A stretch of 64,000 bases of DNA from Ruminococcus sp. (GCA_019420505.1 JAHZHC010000012.1:1-64000); one strand, 5' to 3'. Positions 50,778 to 59,583 are shown, counted from the stretch's first letter. Program-made: numbers and translations. The notes: a model not told the origin generated them from the sequence alone.

Positions 50778-51314
50778 CTATTTTTTCAGAAGCAAATAAG
50801 CCTTTAAAATTGCCGTCTGAGTTTTTGCGTCAGGGATCTCATTATTCATTACCATTTCATAAGCCTGTTCTAAGGGCATTTTTACTACATCAATAAATTC
50901 GCCCTCATCAAGATGCTGTTCCCCGAAGCTTAAGCCTCTGGCTAAATACATATGAATCACTTCCGTATCATATGCAACCGTAGGATAAATACAGCCAAGA
51001 TAATTGACACTCTGAGCCTCTGCACCAATTTCTTCTTTAAGTTCTCTGATTCCGCATTCCTTGTGGTCCTCGCCCTTTTCAAGCTTTCCCGCAGGAATCT
51101 CAAGAAGTACATCCTTGAACGGATATCTGAATTGTTTCACCATATAAACACAGCCTTCATCGTCAACAGGAACAACACATACCCCGCCATTGTGATGAAT
51201 AAGCTCTCTCATTGCCTGATGTCCGTTTTCCAGTTCAACCTTTTCATGCGTCAGTTCAATAACCTTGCCCTTAAAGATTTCTTTGACCTCTAAGGTTTTC
51301 TCTTTCAGTACCAT
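50778..51314 (-). CDS. nudF: NUDIX hydrolase (ADP-ribose pyrophosphatase-like)
   Basis: The 178-residue protein has a complete Nudix box GKLEKGEDHKECGIRELKEEIG (in parts, ~96-117: G-x5-E-x7-REL-x-EE-x-G). The upstream part is LIHHNGGVCVVPVDDEGCVYMVKQFRYP and the C-terminal DEGEFIDVVKMPLEQA is typical of ADP-ribose pyrophosphatases. It hydrolyses nucleoside diphosphate derivatives, probably ADP-ribose. GGGAGG precedes the start. Confidence 0.88.
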   Translation of the reverse strand: MVLKEKTLEVKEIFKGKVIELTHEKVELENGHQAMRELIHHNGGVCVVPVDDEGCVYMVKQFRYPFKDVLLEIPAGKLEKGEDHKECGIRELKEEIGAEAQSVNYLGCIYPTVAYDTEVIHMYLARGLSFGEQHLDEGEFIDVVKMPLEQAYEMVMNNEIPDAKTQTAILKAYLLLKK

Positions 51315-51332
51315 GTGAACTCAGCCTCCCAC

Positions 51333-53750
51333 TTACTTTTTGCGTGAAGTCTTTGATTTGACAGGTACAGCCGCTTTTTTCTTTCGGCTGTAGCAGTAAT
51401 TTCCGCCTACATATGCAGCAAAAATTATAAATCCTGATATTGTTATGATCTTACCTTCTGTCAATCCTGCCGTCTTATAGTTAAATCTGATCTCATTTTC
51501 ACCGTCATGACAAAGAACAGCCATAAATCCATATGAAACCTTTTCAATTTCAGCCTCAGCGCCGTTTACAGTAGCCGTCCAGCCATCTTCATAAGGTACG
51601 CTGAAAAATACCAGCTTGTCGCCCTCAAGGTTGATCTTTGCGTCAAAACCGTTTGTATCCTCCTTGAAGTAATAACATGAGTTTTGCTGCTTATCCTTAC
51701 AAGCGGCTTTATAGGTTTCCCTGTCTCTTACCTCGCTGCTTTGATCATACCGGGTAATAACGTTGGAATACTTAGCAACCTGTTCATTATTGAGAACCAA
51801 TGCTTCAAGCAATAAATTAGTCTTATCAACATCGTTAGCGCTCTTTATAGCACTGTCATCAATATATTTGTCATAAGCAAATCCCATTGGGATCCAGTTT
51901 TCATTCTCGTATATATGGAATCCGTTCTGCGTGTCAACATATTTAAAGCCTTCAAGAGTATCCATATATTCCAAAGGCGTTCCCTGATTTTGAACCTGAT
52001 TAAAATAATATCTTACAGAGAACAATCCTCTTAACGGATAAAGCGTTGTTTCCATTCTTGAAGCAACGTCTCTTGTCTGACCGATCGCCTGATAAAAATC
52101 AATAATAGATGTCGGAACAACGCTGTGGAATGTCCTCATTGACGAAAGTCCCCAGAACATACACCAGTTGTCCACATTCGGGGATGTGTCGATTCTATAG
52201 AAATTGTTATCGCTGTCTGCATATTTCGCATCCAGCTTTTCCATATCAAGATCTTCTTTTCCGTAAATAGCGTCATCAATATATTGATAATGAAGACTGC
52301 TTGCCTGAGCCGCACCATAGCAAACTGAAGCTGTCATACAAACCACGCATGCAACAGATGTGGTAACTGCGACGATCTGATGATACTTTTTATGATCTGA
52401 TGCAAAGTAAATGATTGCACCAAGAGCAAAAGTCATAACAATAGTGATAATAGCCTGAATGTAGTAAAGTTCAGGATATTCCGGGACTTTTCCAAACACA
52501 AGCTCTCCGTTTTCCTTTTTAGGCAGCATTCCGACAATAAGGAAAAATGCGCATACTATAACAACCGGTAAATATCCCTTTTTCAAATCGTCCTTATTAT
52601 CACTGATTACCTTTGCAGTCATAAGACACATAATAAGAATAGGCATGTAATACCATCTTGCATAATAGCTGCTGTTAAATAGAACAAAAGCTGAGTTTAA
52701 AATCGGAATGCAGGCCATTATTCCGCTTACTGCAATCAACTTTGTAGCCCAGTGCTTCTTTTTTGTTCTCATGAAAGCAATTACGCCGCACATAGAGAAC
52801 ATAGGCAAATATCCGGCAAGGGAAGCCCATTTAGCCTTATCGGAAGTAAGAATATTGATTCTTGCAGGCATATCTGACATCATAAAGAAAGCCTGAATAA
52901 TTCTCGGAATTCTTACATTTTCGTTGTAGAATACCATGTCCATTCCGTAAAGACGCCCATCTAAACGAGGGTTGGACAAAACTTCAATACAAGCCGGAAG
53001 CAGTATTATTGCTGAAAGCATAACACCCACAACCGCTTCGAAAATAAGCAGACCGAAGGTTTTCATATCAATTTTGAATTCTTTATCTGTACATCTGATA
53101 AAGAAATAAATAACAACAAACACAACCTCGCATACAAAGAAGAAATAGCTTATGGACGCACAAATTCCGACCGCAATTGCAAATGCACCCTTCTTTTTAT
53201 CCTGTACAAGCATTTCAAATCCCAAAAGTAAAAGCGGGAAAAAAGCCGTTACATCATGGAAGTGATTAAAAAATACATTGTATGCCTGAAAACCTGAAAA
53301 AGCATAAAGCATAGCTCCGGCAAAGCAGGCATTGGTATTTGAAACAAATCTTCTTATAAAAGCATATGCCGTTACTGCCGCAACCGCAGTCTTAAGGCAT
53401 AAAAGCCAGGGTATCAGAAACGGAACCGCTTTTAACGGGAATAGAGTGCTGAGCCAGAAAAACGGACTTCCTAACAAATAGAACGAATACGAACCAATAA
53501 AGTTTGCTCCAAGATCCGTTCCCCAGTCCCAAGCCATATTGCCGTTCCTGACCATTTCATTAGCATGTTCATAAAACATCATCTGCTGTGAATTGAAATC
53601 TCCGTAATAAAGAAAGATTCCGTCATTTGTAATCATCGTAGGAAGAAATGCAATAAGCATTCCCACAAAAGCAACAATAAAAAGCAAAAGATATTTTTCT
53701 TTTTCCTTTTTCTCTCCGCTGCGTTTTAGAAAGCCAGTCTTCTGAAACAT
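51333..53750 (-). CDS. yfhO: YfhO family membrane protein
   Basis: The 805-residue protein has about 13 membrane helices, most in residues 20-470, and a large outer domain (~490-760) followed by a final helix (IITISGFIIFAAYVG). It has YGDFNSQQMMFYEHANEMVRNGN (~52-75, in parts) and WMTGLDLG-like WDWGTDLGANFIGSYSFYLLGSPFFWLS, typical of YfhO/GT-C-like proteins. Bacillus YfhO is needed to glycosylate lipoteichoic acid. The sugar donor and acceptor here are unknown. It is 18 bases from the NUDIX gene. Confidence 0.85.
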   Translation of the reverse strand: MFQKTGFLKRSGEKKEKEKYLLLFIVAFVGMLIAFLPTMITNDGIFLYYGDFNSQQMMFYEHANEMVRNGNMAWDWGTDLGANFIGSYSFYLLGSPFFWLSTLFPLKAVPFLIPWLLCLKTAVAAVTAYAFIRRFVSNTNACFAGAMLYAFSGFQAYNVFFNHFHDVTAFFPLLLLGFEMLVQDKKKGAFAIAVGICASISYFFFVCEVVFVVIYFFIRCTDKEFKIDMKTFGLLIFEAVVGVMLSAIILLPACIEVLSNPRLDGRLYGMDMVFYNENVRIPRIIQAFFMMSDMPARINILTSDKAKWASLAGYLPMFSMCGVIAFMRTKKKHWATKLIAVSGIMACIPILNSAFVLFNSSYYARWYYMPILIMCLMTAKVISDNKDDLKKGYLPVVIVCAFFLIVGMLPKKENGELVFGKVPEYPELYYIQAIITIVMTFALGAIIYFASDHKKYHQIVAVTTSVACVVCMTASVCYGAAQASSLHYQYIDDAIYGKEDLDMEKLDAKYADSDNNFYRIDTSPNVDNWCMFWGLSSMRTFHSVVPTSIIDFYQAIGQTRDVASRMETTLYPLRGLFSVRYYFNQVQNQGTPLEYMDTLEGFKYVDTQNGFHIYENENWIPMGFAYDKYIDDSAIKSANDVDKTNLLLEALVLNNEQVAKYSNVITRYDQSSEVRDRETYKAACKDKQQNSCYYFKEDTNGFDAKINLEGDKLVFFSVPYEDGWTATVNGAEAEIEKVSYGFMAVLCHDGENEIRFNYKTAGLTEGKIITISGFIIFAAYVGGNYCYSRKKKAAVPVKSKTSRKK

Positions 53751-53807
53751 AAAACAACCTCATTCTGTTTATTTTGAAATAACGATAAAGACACCGCATA
53801 TACGTTA

Positions 53808-53853
53808 AAGACTAACATGTCCCCCACCGAAACGGTGGTGAGGGACATGAGTT
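53808..53853 (+). repeat. Short intergenic element, copy D
   Basis: GACTAACATGTCCCCCACC followed by GGTGGTGAGGGACATG: the 5' hairpin of the family (as in copy C, minus strand at 17102) without the CCCCTTATTGAA end. Confidence 0.55.
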
Positions 53854-53964
53854 ATATTATACATATTAAATTATACCATAATAAAATTTATATTTCAATA
53901 GCAACTTAATTAAATTATGCCTATATATTCGTGAATTTTATATATTTAAAAAATACTGTATTTT

Positions 53965-54297
53965 TTATTCCTGATTTAACAAGGATTTTTGCTGTTCAAT
54001 AAGCGCCATTCCCCGTTCCTCAAAGCGTATTTTATTTGATTCGGTAAGCCTCCGATATATATCTAAAAGCTTCCGTTCTTCTTTTGTCAGCTCCGGAGTT
54101 AAAGTTTCTTCATCAAATAAAGAACCTATCGTTACATTAAAATAATCTGCAATAGCCTTAAGCGTTTTATATTTAGGAATCGAACCGTTTTTCCATGCCG
54201 TAACTTTTGATGAGCTTAGCTGTAAAACATCTATAGTAAATCTTGTAGGTGTAGTATTATTTGCAATACATAGTTTACTAAATTGTTCAAAAAACAC
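53965..54297 (-). CDS. XRE-family regulator (small)
   Basis: The 110-residue regulator starts at GTG 54297 behind AAGGGTGA. Its N-terminal HTH (~5-60; SSSKVTAWKNGSIPKYKTLKAIADYF, in parts) matches XRE/Cro-CI. A helical tail (ERKLLDIYRRLTESNKIRFEERGMALI) probably dimerises. Two 19-bp repeats AATTC-N9-GAATT lie upstream and are probable operators. Confidence 0.8.
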   Translation of the reverse strand: MFFEQFSKLCIANNTTPTRFTIDVLQLSSSKVTAWKNGSIPKYKTLKAIADYFNVTIGSLFDEETLTPELTKEERKLLDIYRRLTESNKIRFEERGMALIEQQKSLLNQE

Positions 54298-54331
54298 AAA
54301 ATCACCCTTTTATTATTGTAGCATTTAACAA

Positions 54332-54391
54332 AATTCCGCAAATGAGAATTAATTGGTGCAAAACGACTTGACAATTCCGATATTTAGAATT
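54332..54391 (-). promoter_or_regulatory. Paired 19-bp operators AATTC-N9-GAATT
   Basis: AATTCCGCAAATGAGAATT (54332-54350) and AATTCCGATATTTAGAATT (54373-54391) share both half-sites and the CCG after the left arm. Their centres are 41 bp apart (about four helical turns). They overlap the start region of the divergent XRE gene and the promoter at 54368. Confidence 0.65.
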
Positions 54392-54396
54392 ATAAT
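54368..54396 (+). promoter_or_regulatory. Perfect-consensus promoter with the second operator in its spacer
   Basis: TTGACA (54368-54373), 17 bases, TATAAT (54391-54396). No recognised gene follows on the plus strand before 55176; the ~400 bases between are AT-rich, with TAGTC half-sites near 54409 and 54502. Confidence 0.65.
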
Positions 54397-54815
54397 GTAT
54401 TTAGTCGAAAATAATTGGATAGTTACCGCACCTGTCTTTTTCGTATTGGAATATATAAATCAAATTTAGTTAAACAGATTTATTATAGCAAAAGTTAATT
54501 GTTTAGTCAACGAAAAAGTGCGTAAATTAAAGGTTTTTACACTGCGGACATGATTCTGATGACACTATTTAATAGATACTCTATATTTTTGTTATAATGC
54601 TCGAAAATGGTTAATTGCAACATCTTAATAAAATTAACGTTATTTATATATTTTCATTTAATTAATTGTTAATATTTATTCGGATTTGATCTGATAAGAG
54701 TATGATATCAGCTCATTTAACACTAAATAATAAGCAGCTTGTTCCGCAGGATAAAAATTAATATAGTCATTATGTAAAATAAAGCGTCAGGTAAATTATC
54801 GCTTTGCCCTCCGCT

Positions 54816-55034
54816 TTATTTGTAAAGTTTCTTGTTATTGGTTCTTTCAAGTAAATAATCTATACTTACCTGATGAAAGTCCGCTATTTTTATGAGTATG
54901 TCTAATGGAATAGTGCTGTCACCCTTTTCATATCTTGAATAAGTACGCTGAGTGGTCTGAAGTATCTTAGCCATCTCCTTTTGTGTTAAATCTTTATCTT
55001 CCCGAAGATTCCTTATTCGTGAAAACATCTTCAT
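54816..55034 (-). CDS. XRE-family regulator (72 residues)
   Basis: The 72-residue protein is a lone HTH: SRIRNLREDKDLTQKEMAKILQTTQRTYSRYEKGDSTIP (in parts, ~5-43), similar to phage Cro/CI-type repressors. AGGAGT precedes the ATG. Transcribed away from a second XRE gene, with two TAGTC-N7-GACTA operators between them. Confidence 0.8.
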   Translation of the reverse strand: MKMFSRIRNLREDKDLTQKEMAKILQTTQRTYSRYEKGDSTIPLDILIKIADFHQVSIDYLLERTNNKKLYK

Positions 55035-55075
55035 AAATTACTCCTAATTATAATTTAATACATACTTATTATATA

Positions 55076-55117
55076 TAGTCAAAACTTGACTATTGACGTT
55101 TAGTCAAAAAACGACTA
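55076..55117. promoter_or_regulatory. Paired operators TAGTC-N7-GACTA in the divergent promoter
   Basis: Two 17-bp sites at 55076-55092 (TAGTCAAAACTTGACTA) and 55101-55117 (TAGTCAAAAAACGACTA), centres 25 bp apart. The second sits in the spacer of the plus-strand promoter, the first over the minus-strand promoter. Confidence 0.75.
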
Positions 55118-55121
55118 TAAT
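55093..55121 (+). promoter_or_regulatory. Promoter of the plus-strand XRE gene
   Basis: TTGACG (55093-55098), 17 bases, TATAAT (55116-55121); operator O2 lies within it. Confidence 0.75.
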
Positions 55122-55175
55122 ATATATAAGTAAGTATTAAGCTGTCAAATCAGGTAAATGAAGGAGTGATATTGA

Positions 55176-55493
55176 ATGAATAAGGTTGCTGATGATTTTG
55201 GGAAACGTGTAAAGTTTTATCGTATATGTAAAGGTATGAGTCAGGAAAAGCTGGCTGAGTTAAGTGATCTTCATCCTACACACCTGGGACGCATCGAAAG
55301 AGGTCAAAAAGTGTGTACATATAAAACCGCAGAAAGAATAGCAAAAGGACTTCAGGTTTCGGTTGAAGCACTTCTTGAAAGCACTGAAGCTTTTCCTCAG
55401 CAAGAATTTGAGAATTTTCTGAAGCTTTCTGATCAGGATAAAAGAACTATTTATAAACTCATGAAAAAAACAAGCACCATAAAGCATGAGTAA
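55176..55493 (+). CDS. XRE-family regulator (105 residues)
   Basis: The 105-residue regulator has an HTH with GMSQEKLAELSDLHPTHLGRIERGQKVCTYKTAERIAKGL (in parts, ~22-60) and a C-terminal helical region LKLSDQDKRTIYKLMKK. It is a close paralogue of the gene at 57062, sharing MSQEKLAEL, HPT.(L/I)G..ERG.K.CT.K.AE.I..GL. AAGGAGTGAT precedes the ATG. Confidence 0.82.
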   Translation: MNKVADDFGKRVKFYRICKGMSQEKLAELSDLHPTHLGRIERGQKVCTYKTAERIAKGLQVSVEALLESTEAFPQQEFENFLKLSDQDKRTIYKLMKKTSTIKHE

Positions 55494-55561
55494 CAGTTTT
55501 TTTAATGCGAATCTAAAACACGATAATCTGCCTGTATTTTTTCATAACATAATCATATAAA

Positions 55562-55597
55562 AACAAAGGCGAACTCCAATTAGGGTTCGCCTTTGTT
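55562..55597. terminator. Bidirectional terminator between XRE and amidohydrolase genes
   Basis: AACAAAGGCGAAC...GTTCGCCTTTGTT, 13-bp stem. On the minus strand TTTTTATAT follows, so it mainly ends the amidohydrolase transcript. Confidence 0.75.
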
Positions 55598-55658
55598 GTG
55601 TGTTTTATACAATTATTAACATCACATTTTTATGCAAAATCTCAAAATAGCAGAGTCT

Positions 55659-56936
55659 TTATTCTGAATATCCTGTAATTATTTCATTAGCTCTGGCATA
55701 AATACGTTCTGATTCTTCACCTATGTTGAATTTACCATCCTCATATAAAACCTTACCTGCGCACATGGTAAGCTTAACATTTTGCTTTGAACCGCTGTAA
55801 ATAATGTTTTTGCTTATATTGTTCAGAGGCTGCATATTGGGCTGTTTAAGATCTATCACTATCAGATCTGCCTGCATACCCTCAGATATTGAAACACAGT
55901 TCTCAAGACCCATTGCTTTTGCCGATCCAGCTGTAGCTGCAAAAAGCACCTTGTCTGCATCAAATGCTGCTGCGTCTTTCAGTTCAAGCTTTTGCAATGC
56001 TGTCATAAGAAACATTTCTCGGAACATATCAAGACAGTTGTTGCTGGCAGGTCCGTCAGTTCCCAAAGCAAGCTTTACACCCTTTTCTGACATTCTTTTT
56101 AAGGGTGCGATACCGCTTGCAAGCTTTGCGTTTGATCCCGGACAGGAAACTGCATAAACCCCATGACGCTTAAAAATCTCCATATCATTTTCACTGAAAT
56201 GTACACAATGGAAGCCTGCTCCGCCATGATTATATATACCTAAAGAATCAAACAATTCCGTTGGAGTTTTACCATATTTCTGTATACATTCCAAAACCTC
56301 TTTCTCAGTTTCAGAGTTGTGTACAGAAACCGGAGCCTTATATTTGTCAGCCAATTCTCCCATAGCTTCCATCAGCTCATAATCCGCAGTGTATTCTGCA
56401 TGAAACCCCAGTCGGTAAGATATAAGCGGATCTATCCCGTTAAATTTATTATAATAGGCTTCAAGCCTGTCTATGTTTGATACATCTCCGCTTATCGATC
56501 CGCAAAGAACTGTGCGAAATCCGCTTTCAATATGCGCTTTGACATAACTATCATGTTCAAAATACATATCAAAATTAGCTGTGACACCGCTTGTCAGATA
56601 TTCTAAAATCGCAAGTTTGGAAAGCCAGTAAATATCCTCTCCCTTTAATTTTGCTTCCATAGGGAATACCCGTTTGAAAAGCCAGTCCTGTAAAGGCATA
56701 TCGTCTGCAAAAGACCTCAAAAATGTCATTGCGGAATGAGTATGGGCATTTTTAAACGAAGGCATAAGCAGATTTCCCTCAAGGTCGATTTCTCTTTCAA
56801 AATTCGTATTTTTTAATTGATTACCGTCAGGATTTCCCACAAAACAAATTTTGTCATCTTCAACCCAAACCTCGGCATTTTTTATTTCACTGTCCTTTTC
56901 CATGGTCATAACTCTGCTGTTTTTAAATCTTATCAT
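55659..56936 (-). CDS. mtaD: MtaD/SsnA-like amidohydrolase (SAH/MTA deaminase-type)
   Basis: The 425-residue amidohydrolase has HTHSAM (~63-68; zinc ligands), RSFADDMPLQDWLFKRVFPMEAKL (in parts, ~70-95), VSVHNSETEKEV (~200), HCVHFSE and LGTDGPASNNCLDM (~295; metal Asp). This fits 5'-methylthioadenosine/S-adenosylhomocysteine deaminases, though cytosine or guanine deaminases are related. It probably feeds purine salvage. It lies alone between two XRE paralogues. AAAGGA precedes the ATG. Confidence 0.8.
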   Translation of the reverse strand: MIRFKNSRVMTMEKDSEIKNAEVWVEDDKICFVGNPDGNQLKNTNFEREIDLEGNLLMPSFKNAHTHSAMTFLRSFADDMPLQDWLFKRVFPMEAKLKGEDIYWLSKLAILEYLTSGVTANFDMYFEHDSYVKAHIESGFRTVLCGSISGDVSNIDRLEAYYNKFNGIDPLISYRLGFHAEYTADYELMEAMGELADKYKAPVSVHNSETEKEVLECIQKYGKTPTELFDSLGIYNHGGAGFHCVHFSENDMEIFKRHGVYAVSCPGSNAKLASGIAPLKRMSEKGVKLALGTDGPASNNCLDMFREMFLMTALQKLELKDAAAFDADKVLFAATAGSAKAMGLENCVSISEGMQADLIVIDLKQPNMQPLNNISKNIIYSGSKQNVKLTMCAGKVLYEDGKFNIGEESERIYARANEIITGYSE

Positions 56937-57061
56937 AGCTTAAAGTCCTTTCACTTTAATAAGGAAATTTTCTTTTTTAATTGTAACATAAAAAAAATGT
57001 AATTACAACAAAAAAATAAAAACGGACAGCGTTTTATTTTAAAATACTGATCCGTAATTTT

Positions 57062-57397
57062 TTATTTATATTTATAGTCCAGGATATCGTTTATTATTGT
57101 TGAAATTGATTTCTGATCCTTATCCGACAGCCTTAAAAGCTTGTCATAGATTTGATGAGGTATATCTTCACTGTCGTCTAATGGTGTAAATGTACCCATA
57201 AGCTTTTCAATGGGTATTTTAAGGCCTTCTGATATTTTTTCCGCACTTTTAAGAGTGCAGTTTTTCTCTCCTCGTTCAACTTGTCCGATATATGTAGGAT
57301 GAAGTCCGCATAATTCTGCAAGCTTTTCCTGACTCATATCTTTCTGCGTACGAAAAAATTTGACTTTCATACCAAAGTCTTTTGCAATACGACTCAT
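57062..57397 (-). CDS. XRE-family regulator (111 residues), paralogue of 55176
   Basis: The 111-residue regulator has DMSQEKLAELCGLHPTYIGQVERGEKNCTLKSAEKISEGL (in parts, ~20-58) and a C-terminal RLSDKDQKSISTIIND. It shares the layout of the 55176 gene. AAAGGA precedes the ATG. Confidence 0.8.
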   Translation of the reverse strand: MSRIAKDFGMKVKFFRTQKDMSQEKLAELCGLHPTYIGQVERGEKNCTLKSAEKISEGLKIPIEKLMGTFTPLDDSEDIPHQIYDKLLRLSDKDQKSISTIINDILDYKYK

Positions 57398-57612
57398 TTA
57401 TATATATTCCTTTACATTACTGCATTTTTCCTATATTTTCAGCATATATCATTATGAAAATATTGTCAACATACTATTAATATTGTTATCTGTATTCATA
57501 GTGTATTGACTTTGTAAAAGATTCCATGTATCATATTAATATAAACCCTTTTTATCTTTTTACAATTAATTCATTATATTGTTAACGAATAGTAAATTTA
57601 ATTATATTTAGA
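57398..57612. other. AT-rich intergenic region, no gene seen
   Basis: About 215 AT-rich bases between the XRE gene and the candidate small RNA; no open frame with a ribosome site. Confidence 0.5.
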
Positions 57613-57641
57613 TTGACATTTTTCCATAAAAATACTATAAT
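57613..57641 (+). promoter_or_regulatory. Perfect-consensus promoter of a candidate small RNA
   Basis: TTGACA (57613-57618), exactly 17 bases, TATAAT (57636-57641). The next feature on the strand is a strong terminator at 57767-57803. Confidence 0.75.
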
Positions 57642-57647
57642 ACATAG

Positions 57648-57803
57648 GTGAGATATCGTCAAAGTTTTTAAAGTTAAAATTCGTCAAGACCAATAAAAAT
57701 GCCGGGGATTAATTTATGACGTGTATAGAAAACAAAAACAGAAGTCTTGACATTTTAAGCAATAAGAAAAACAGGACAGTCAACGTGGCTGTCCTGTTTT
57801 TCT
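57648..57803 (+). ncRNA. Candidate ~155-nt small RNA
   Basis: Between a perfect promoter and a strong intrinsic terminator lies ~155 bases without a coding frame of its own. One frame starting at 57716 runs through the terminator into antisense of the aminotransferase gene, so it is not convincing. Its 3' end also serves as the aminotransferase terminator on the opposite strand. Family not recognised. Confidence 0.5.
57767..57803. terminator. Bidirectional terminator (small RNA / aminotransferase)
   Basis: AAAACAGGACAG...CTGTCCTGTTTT followed by TTC on the plus strand and TTCTTATT on the minus strand. Confidence 0.85.
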
Positions 57804-57817
57804 TTATAATTGAAAGA

Positions 57818-59104
57818 TTATTTAATTTCAAGAAGCTTTTCAGCAGAGGCAAGTTTTACAGCTGCAACAAACAGCTTCATTGCAAGTTCAAGCTCCTCAA
57901 CCGGTGGATAACTCGGAGCAATTCTGATGTTACTGTCATGAGGGTCCTTTCCGTATGGGAAAGTTGCACCTGCACCTGTAAGAACAACTCCGGCATCCTT
58001 ACAAAGCTGACAGATCCTTTTAGCACAGCCATCCATAGCGTCAAAGCTTACAAAATATCCGCCCCTCGGTTTATGCCATGAACCGATTCCTAACGGGGTA
58101 ATCTCTCTTTCAAGAGTATCCAGCACCATTTCAAATTTAGGCTGCAAAATTTCTCTGTGTTTTTCCATCTGAGCCATAAGTCCCTCGTAATTACCGAAAA
58201 ACTTAGCGTGTCTGAGCTGATTGATTTTGTCAAAACCAATAGTCTGAACCGTCATGAGCGACTTAATATAATCTACATTTGCTTTTGAAGCAGCCATAAC
58301 TGCAATTCCGCCGCCTGCAAAAGTAATTTTTGAAGTCGAAGCAAACATATAAACCATATTGTCATTGCCTGCTTTCTTACATTCATCAAGAATGTTGAGA
58401 AGGGTATCAGGAGTTTCGGTCAGATGGTGGATACAATAAGCATTATCCCAGAATATTCTGAAATCCTTAGCTGCCGGCTTAAGATTTGCAAATCTTTTTA
58501 CGGTTTCGTCAGAATAAGTGATTCCCGTTGGATTTGAATACATCGGAACGCACCAAATGCCCTTAATTGTGTCATCTTCAGATACCAGCTTTTCAATCAT
58601 ATCCATATCAGGGCCATCTTCATTGAGCGGAACAGTTATCATTTCAATTCCAAAGCTTTCACAAATAGCAAAATGCCTGTCATAACCGGGAGCAGGGCAA
58701 AGCCATTTGATTTTCTCATAATCCTTCCATGGCTTCTGTACACCGTCAACACCGAATATAATACATTTTGCAATTGTATCATACATTATATTCAGACTGG
58801 AGTTGCCGCAGACAATAAGCTCGTCATTAGTTACTCCAAGCATAGGCGAAAACAGATTTTTAGCGTCTATAATTCCATCAAGACCGCCGTAGTTACGGCA
58901 ATCCGTTCCGTCAGAAGCTTTATAATCAGCGTCATAACTGTTAACTGCAGCAAGCATTTTCATTGCAAGATCAAGCTGTGCCGATGAAGGCTTACCTCTT
59001 GCCATATTAAGGCTAAGCCCCTGATTTTTAAAATCGTCATATTCCTTCTGAACATCGTCTTTGAATTTAAGAAGCTCTTCTTTGCTCATTTCTGATAACA
59101 GCAT
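57818..59104 (-). CDS. AspB/MocR-type class I aminotransferase
   Basis: The 428-residue fold-type I PLP enzyme has LNMARGKPSSAQLDLA (~32-47), CGNSSLNIMYD, PMYSNPTGITYS (~187-198; Asn of the PLP pocket), DNAYCIHHL (Asp) and ASTSKITFAGGG (Schiff-base Lys, ~256). These match the bacterial Ic aspartate aminotransferase group (Aminotran_MocR). It probably interconverts aspartate and oxaloacetate with glutamate. GGGAGG precedes the ATG. Confidence 0.85.
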   Translation of the reverse strand: MLLSEMSKEELLKFKDDVQKEYDDFKNQGLSLNMARGKPSSAQLDLAMKMLAAVNSYDADYKASDGTDCRNYGGLDGIIDAKNLFSPMLGVTNDELIVCGNSSLNIMYDTIAKCIIFGVDGVQKPWKDYEKIKWLCPAPGYDRHFAICESFGIEMITVPLNEDGPDMDMIEKLVSEDDTIKGIWCVPMYSNPTGITYSDETVKRFANLKPAAKDFRIFWDNAYCIHHLTETPDTLLNILDECKKAGNDNMVYMFASTSKITFAGGGIAVMAASKANVDYIKSLMTVQTIGFDKINQLRHAKFFGNYEGLMAQMEKHREILQPKFEMVLDTLEREITPLGIGSWHKPRGGYFVSFDAMDGCAKRICQLCKDAGVVLTGAGATFPYGKDPHDSNIRIAPSYPPVEELELAMKLFVAAVKLASAEKLLEIK

Positions 59105-59454
59105 ATAAAATTCCTCCCAAAATATAATATCACAAAATTAAGTCACATTAATATATATTGTATACCTTTTATAGTTTTTTTGCAAGTTGTTTTTTTATTT
59201 CCTGCAAAAAATCATGATTTTACACTAACCTGATAATATAAGCCATCGTATTATGGGCATTTTTCATAATCAGAACAACATCTGATGTGGATTTAAATTC
59301 CTTATAATATTCAGCAATGTATTTTTTTATAAAATTTGAACGGTATGCAATTATGCAGAAAGAATTAAAAATTCGTCGTTTCTGTCCGGACTTTTGTACA
59401 CAATGCGTGTTATTATGATAATATAATAAAAAAGTATGAAAGGTTGTATTAAAA
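59105..59454. other. Intergenic region before the small protein gene
   Basis: About 350 AT-rich bases. Near its right end TTGTAC-17-GATAAT (about 59394-59422) may drive the small protein gene. A minus-strand frame across 59220-59498 has no ribosome site and is discounted. Confidence 0.45.
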
Positions 59455-59583
59455 ATGGAAGCTATTACAGTAACAGCATTGGCATTGGTGTTTGTCAACA
59501 GTTTAAAGGAGCTTTTAGAAATTGCATCTCAAAAGCACAGAAGAAAGCAATTGAAATTATTTAAAACTTCAGGAGATAATTAA
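59455..59583 (+). CDS. Small 42-residue protein upstream of the kinase-like gene
   Basis: ATG 59455 opens 42 codons to TAA 59581. The N-terminal 22 residues (MEAITVTALALVFVNSLKEL) are hydrophobic enough for a membrane helix and the rest is basic (KHRRKQLKLFK). AAAGG lies 11 bases upstream, a weak spacing. It ends 75 bases before the next gene. A small membrane-associated partner of the kinase-like protein is possible. Confidence 0.5.
   Translation: MEAITVTALALVFVNSLKELLEIASQKHRRKQLKLFKTSGDN

Noticed and set aside
57716..58081. Plus-strand ORF of 121 codons
   Set aside because: It runs through the strong terminator at 57767-57803 and then antisense to the aminotransferase gene; its coding look comes from the opposite strand.
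59220..59498. Minus-strand ORF before the kinase-like gene
   Set aside because: No ribosome site and it overlaps the supported small plus-strand gene and its promoter.
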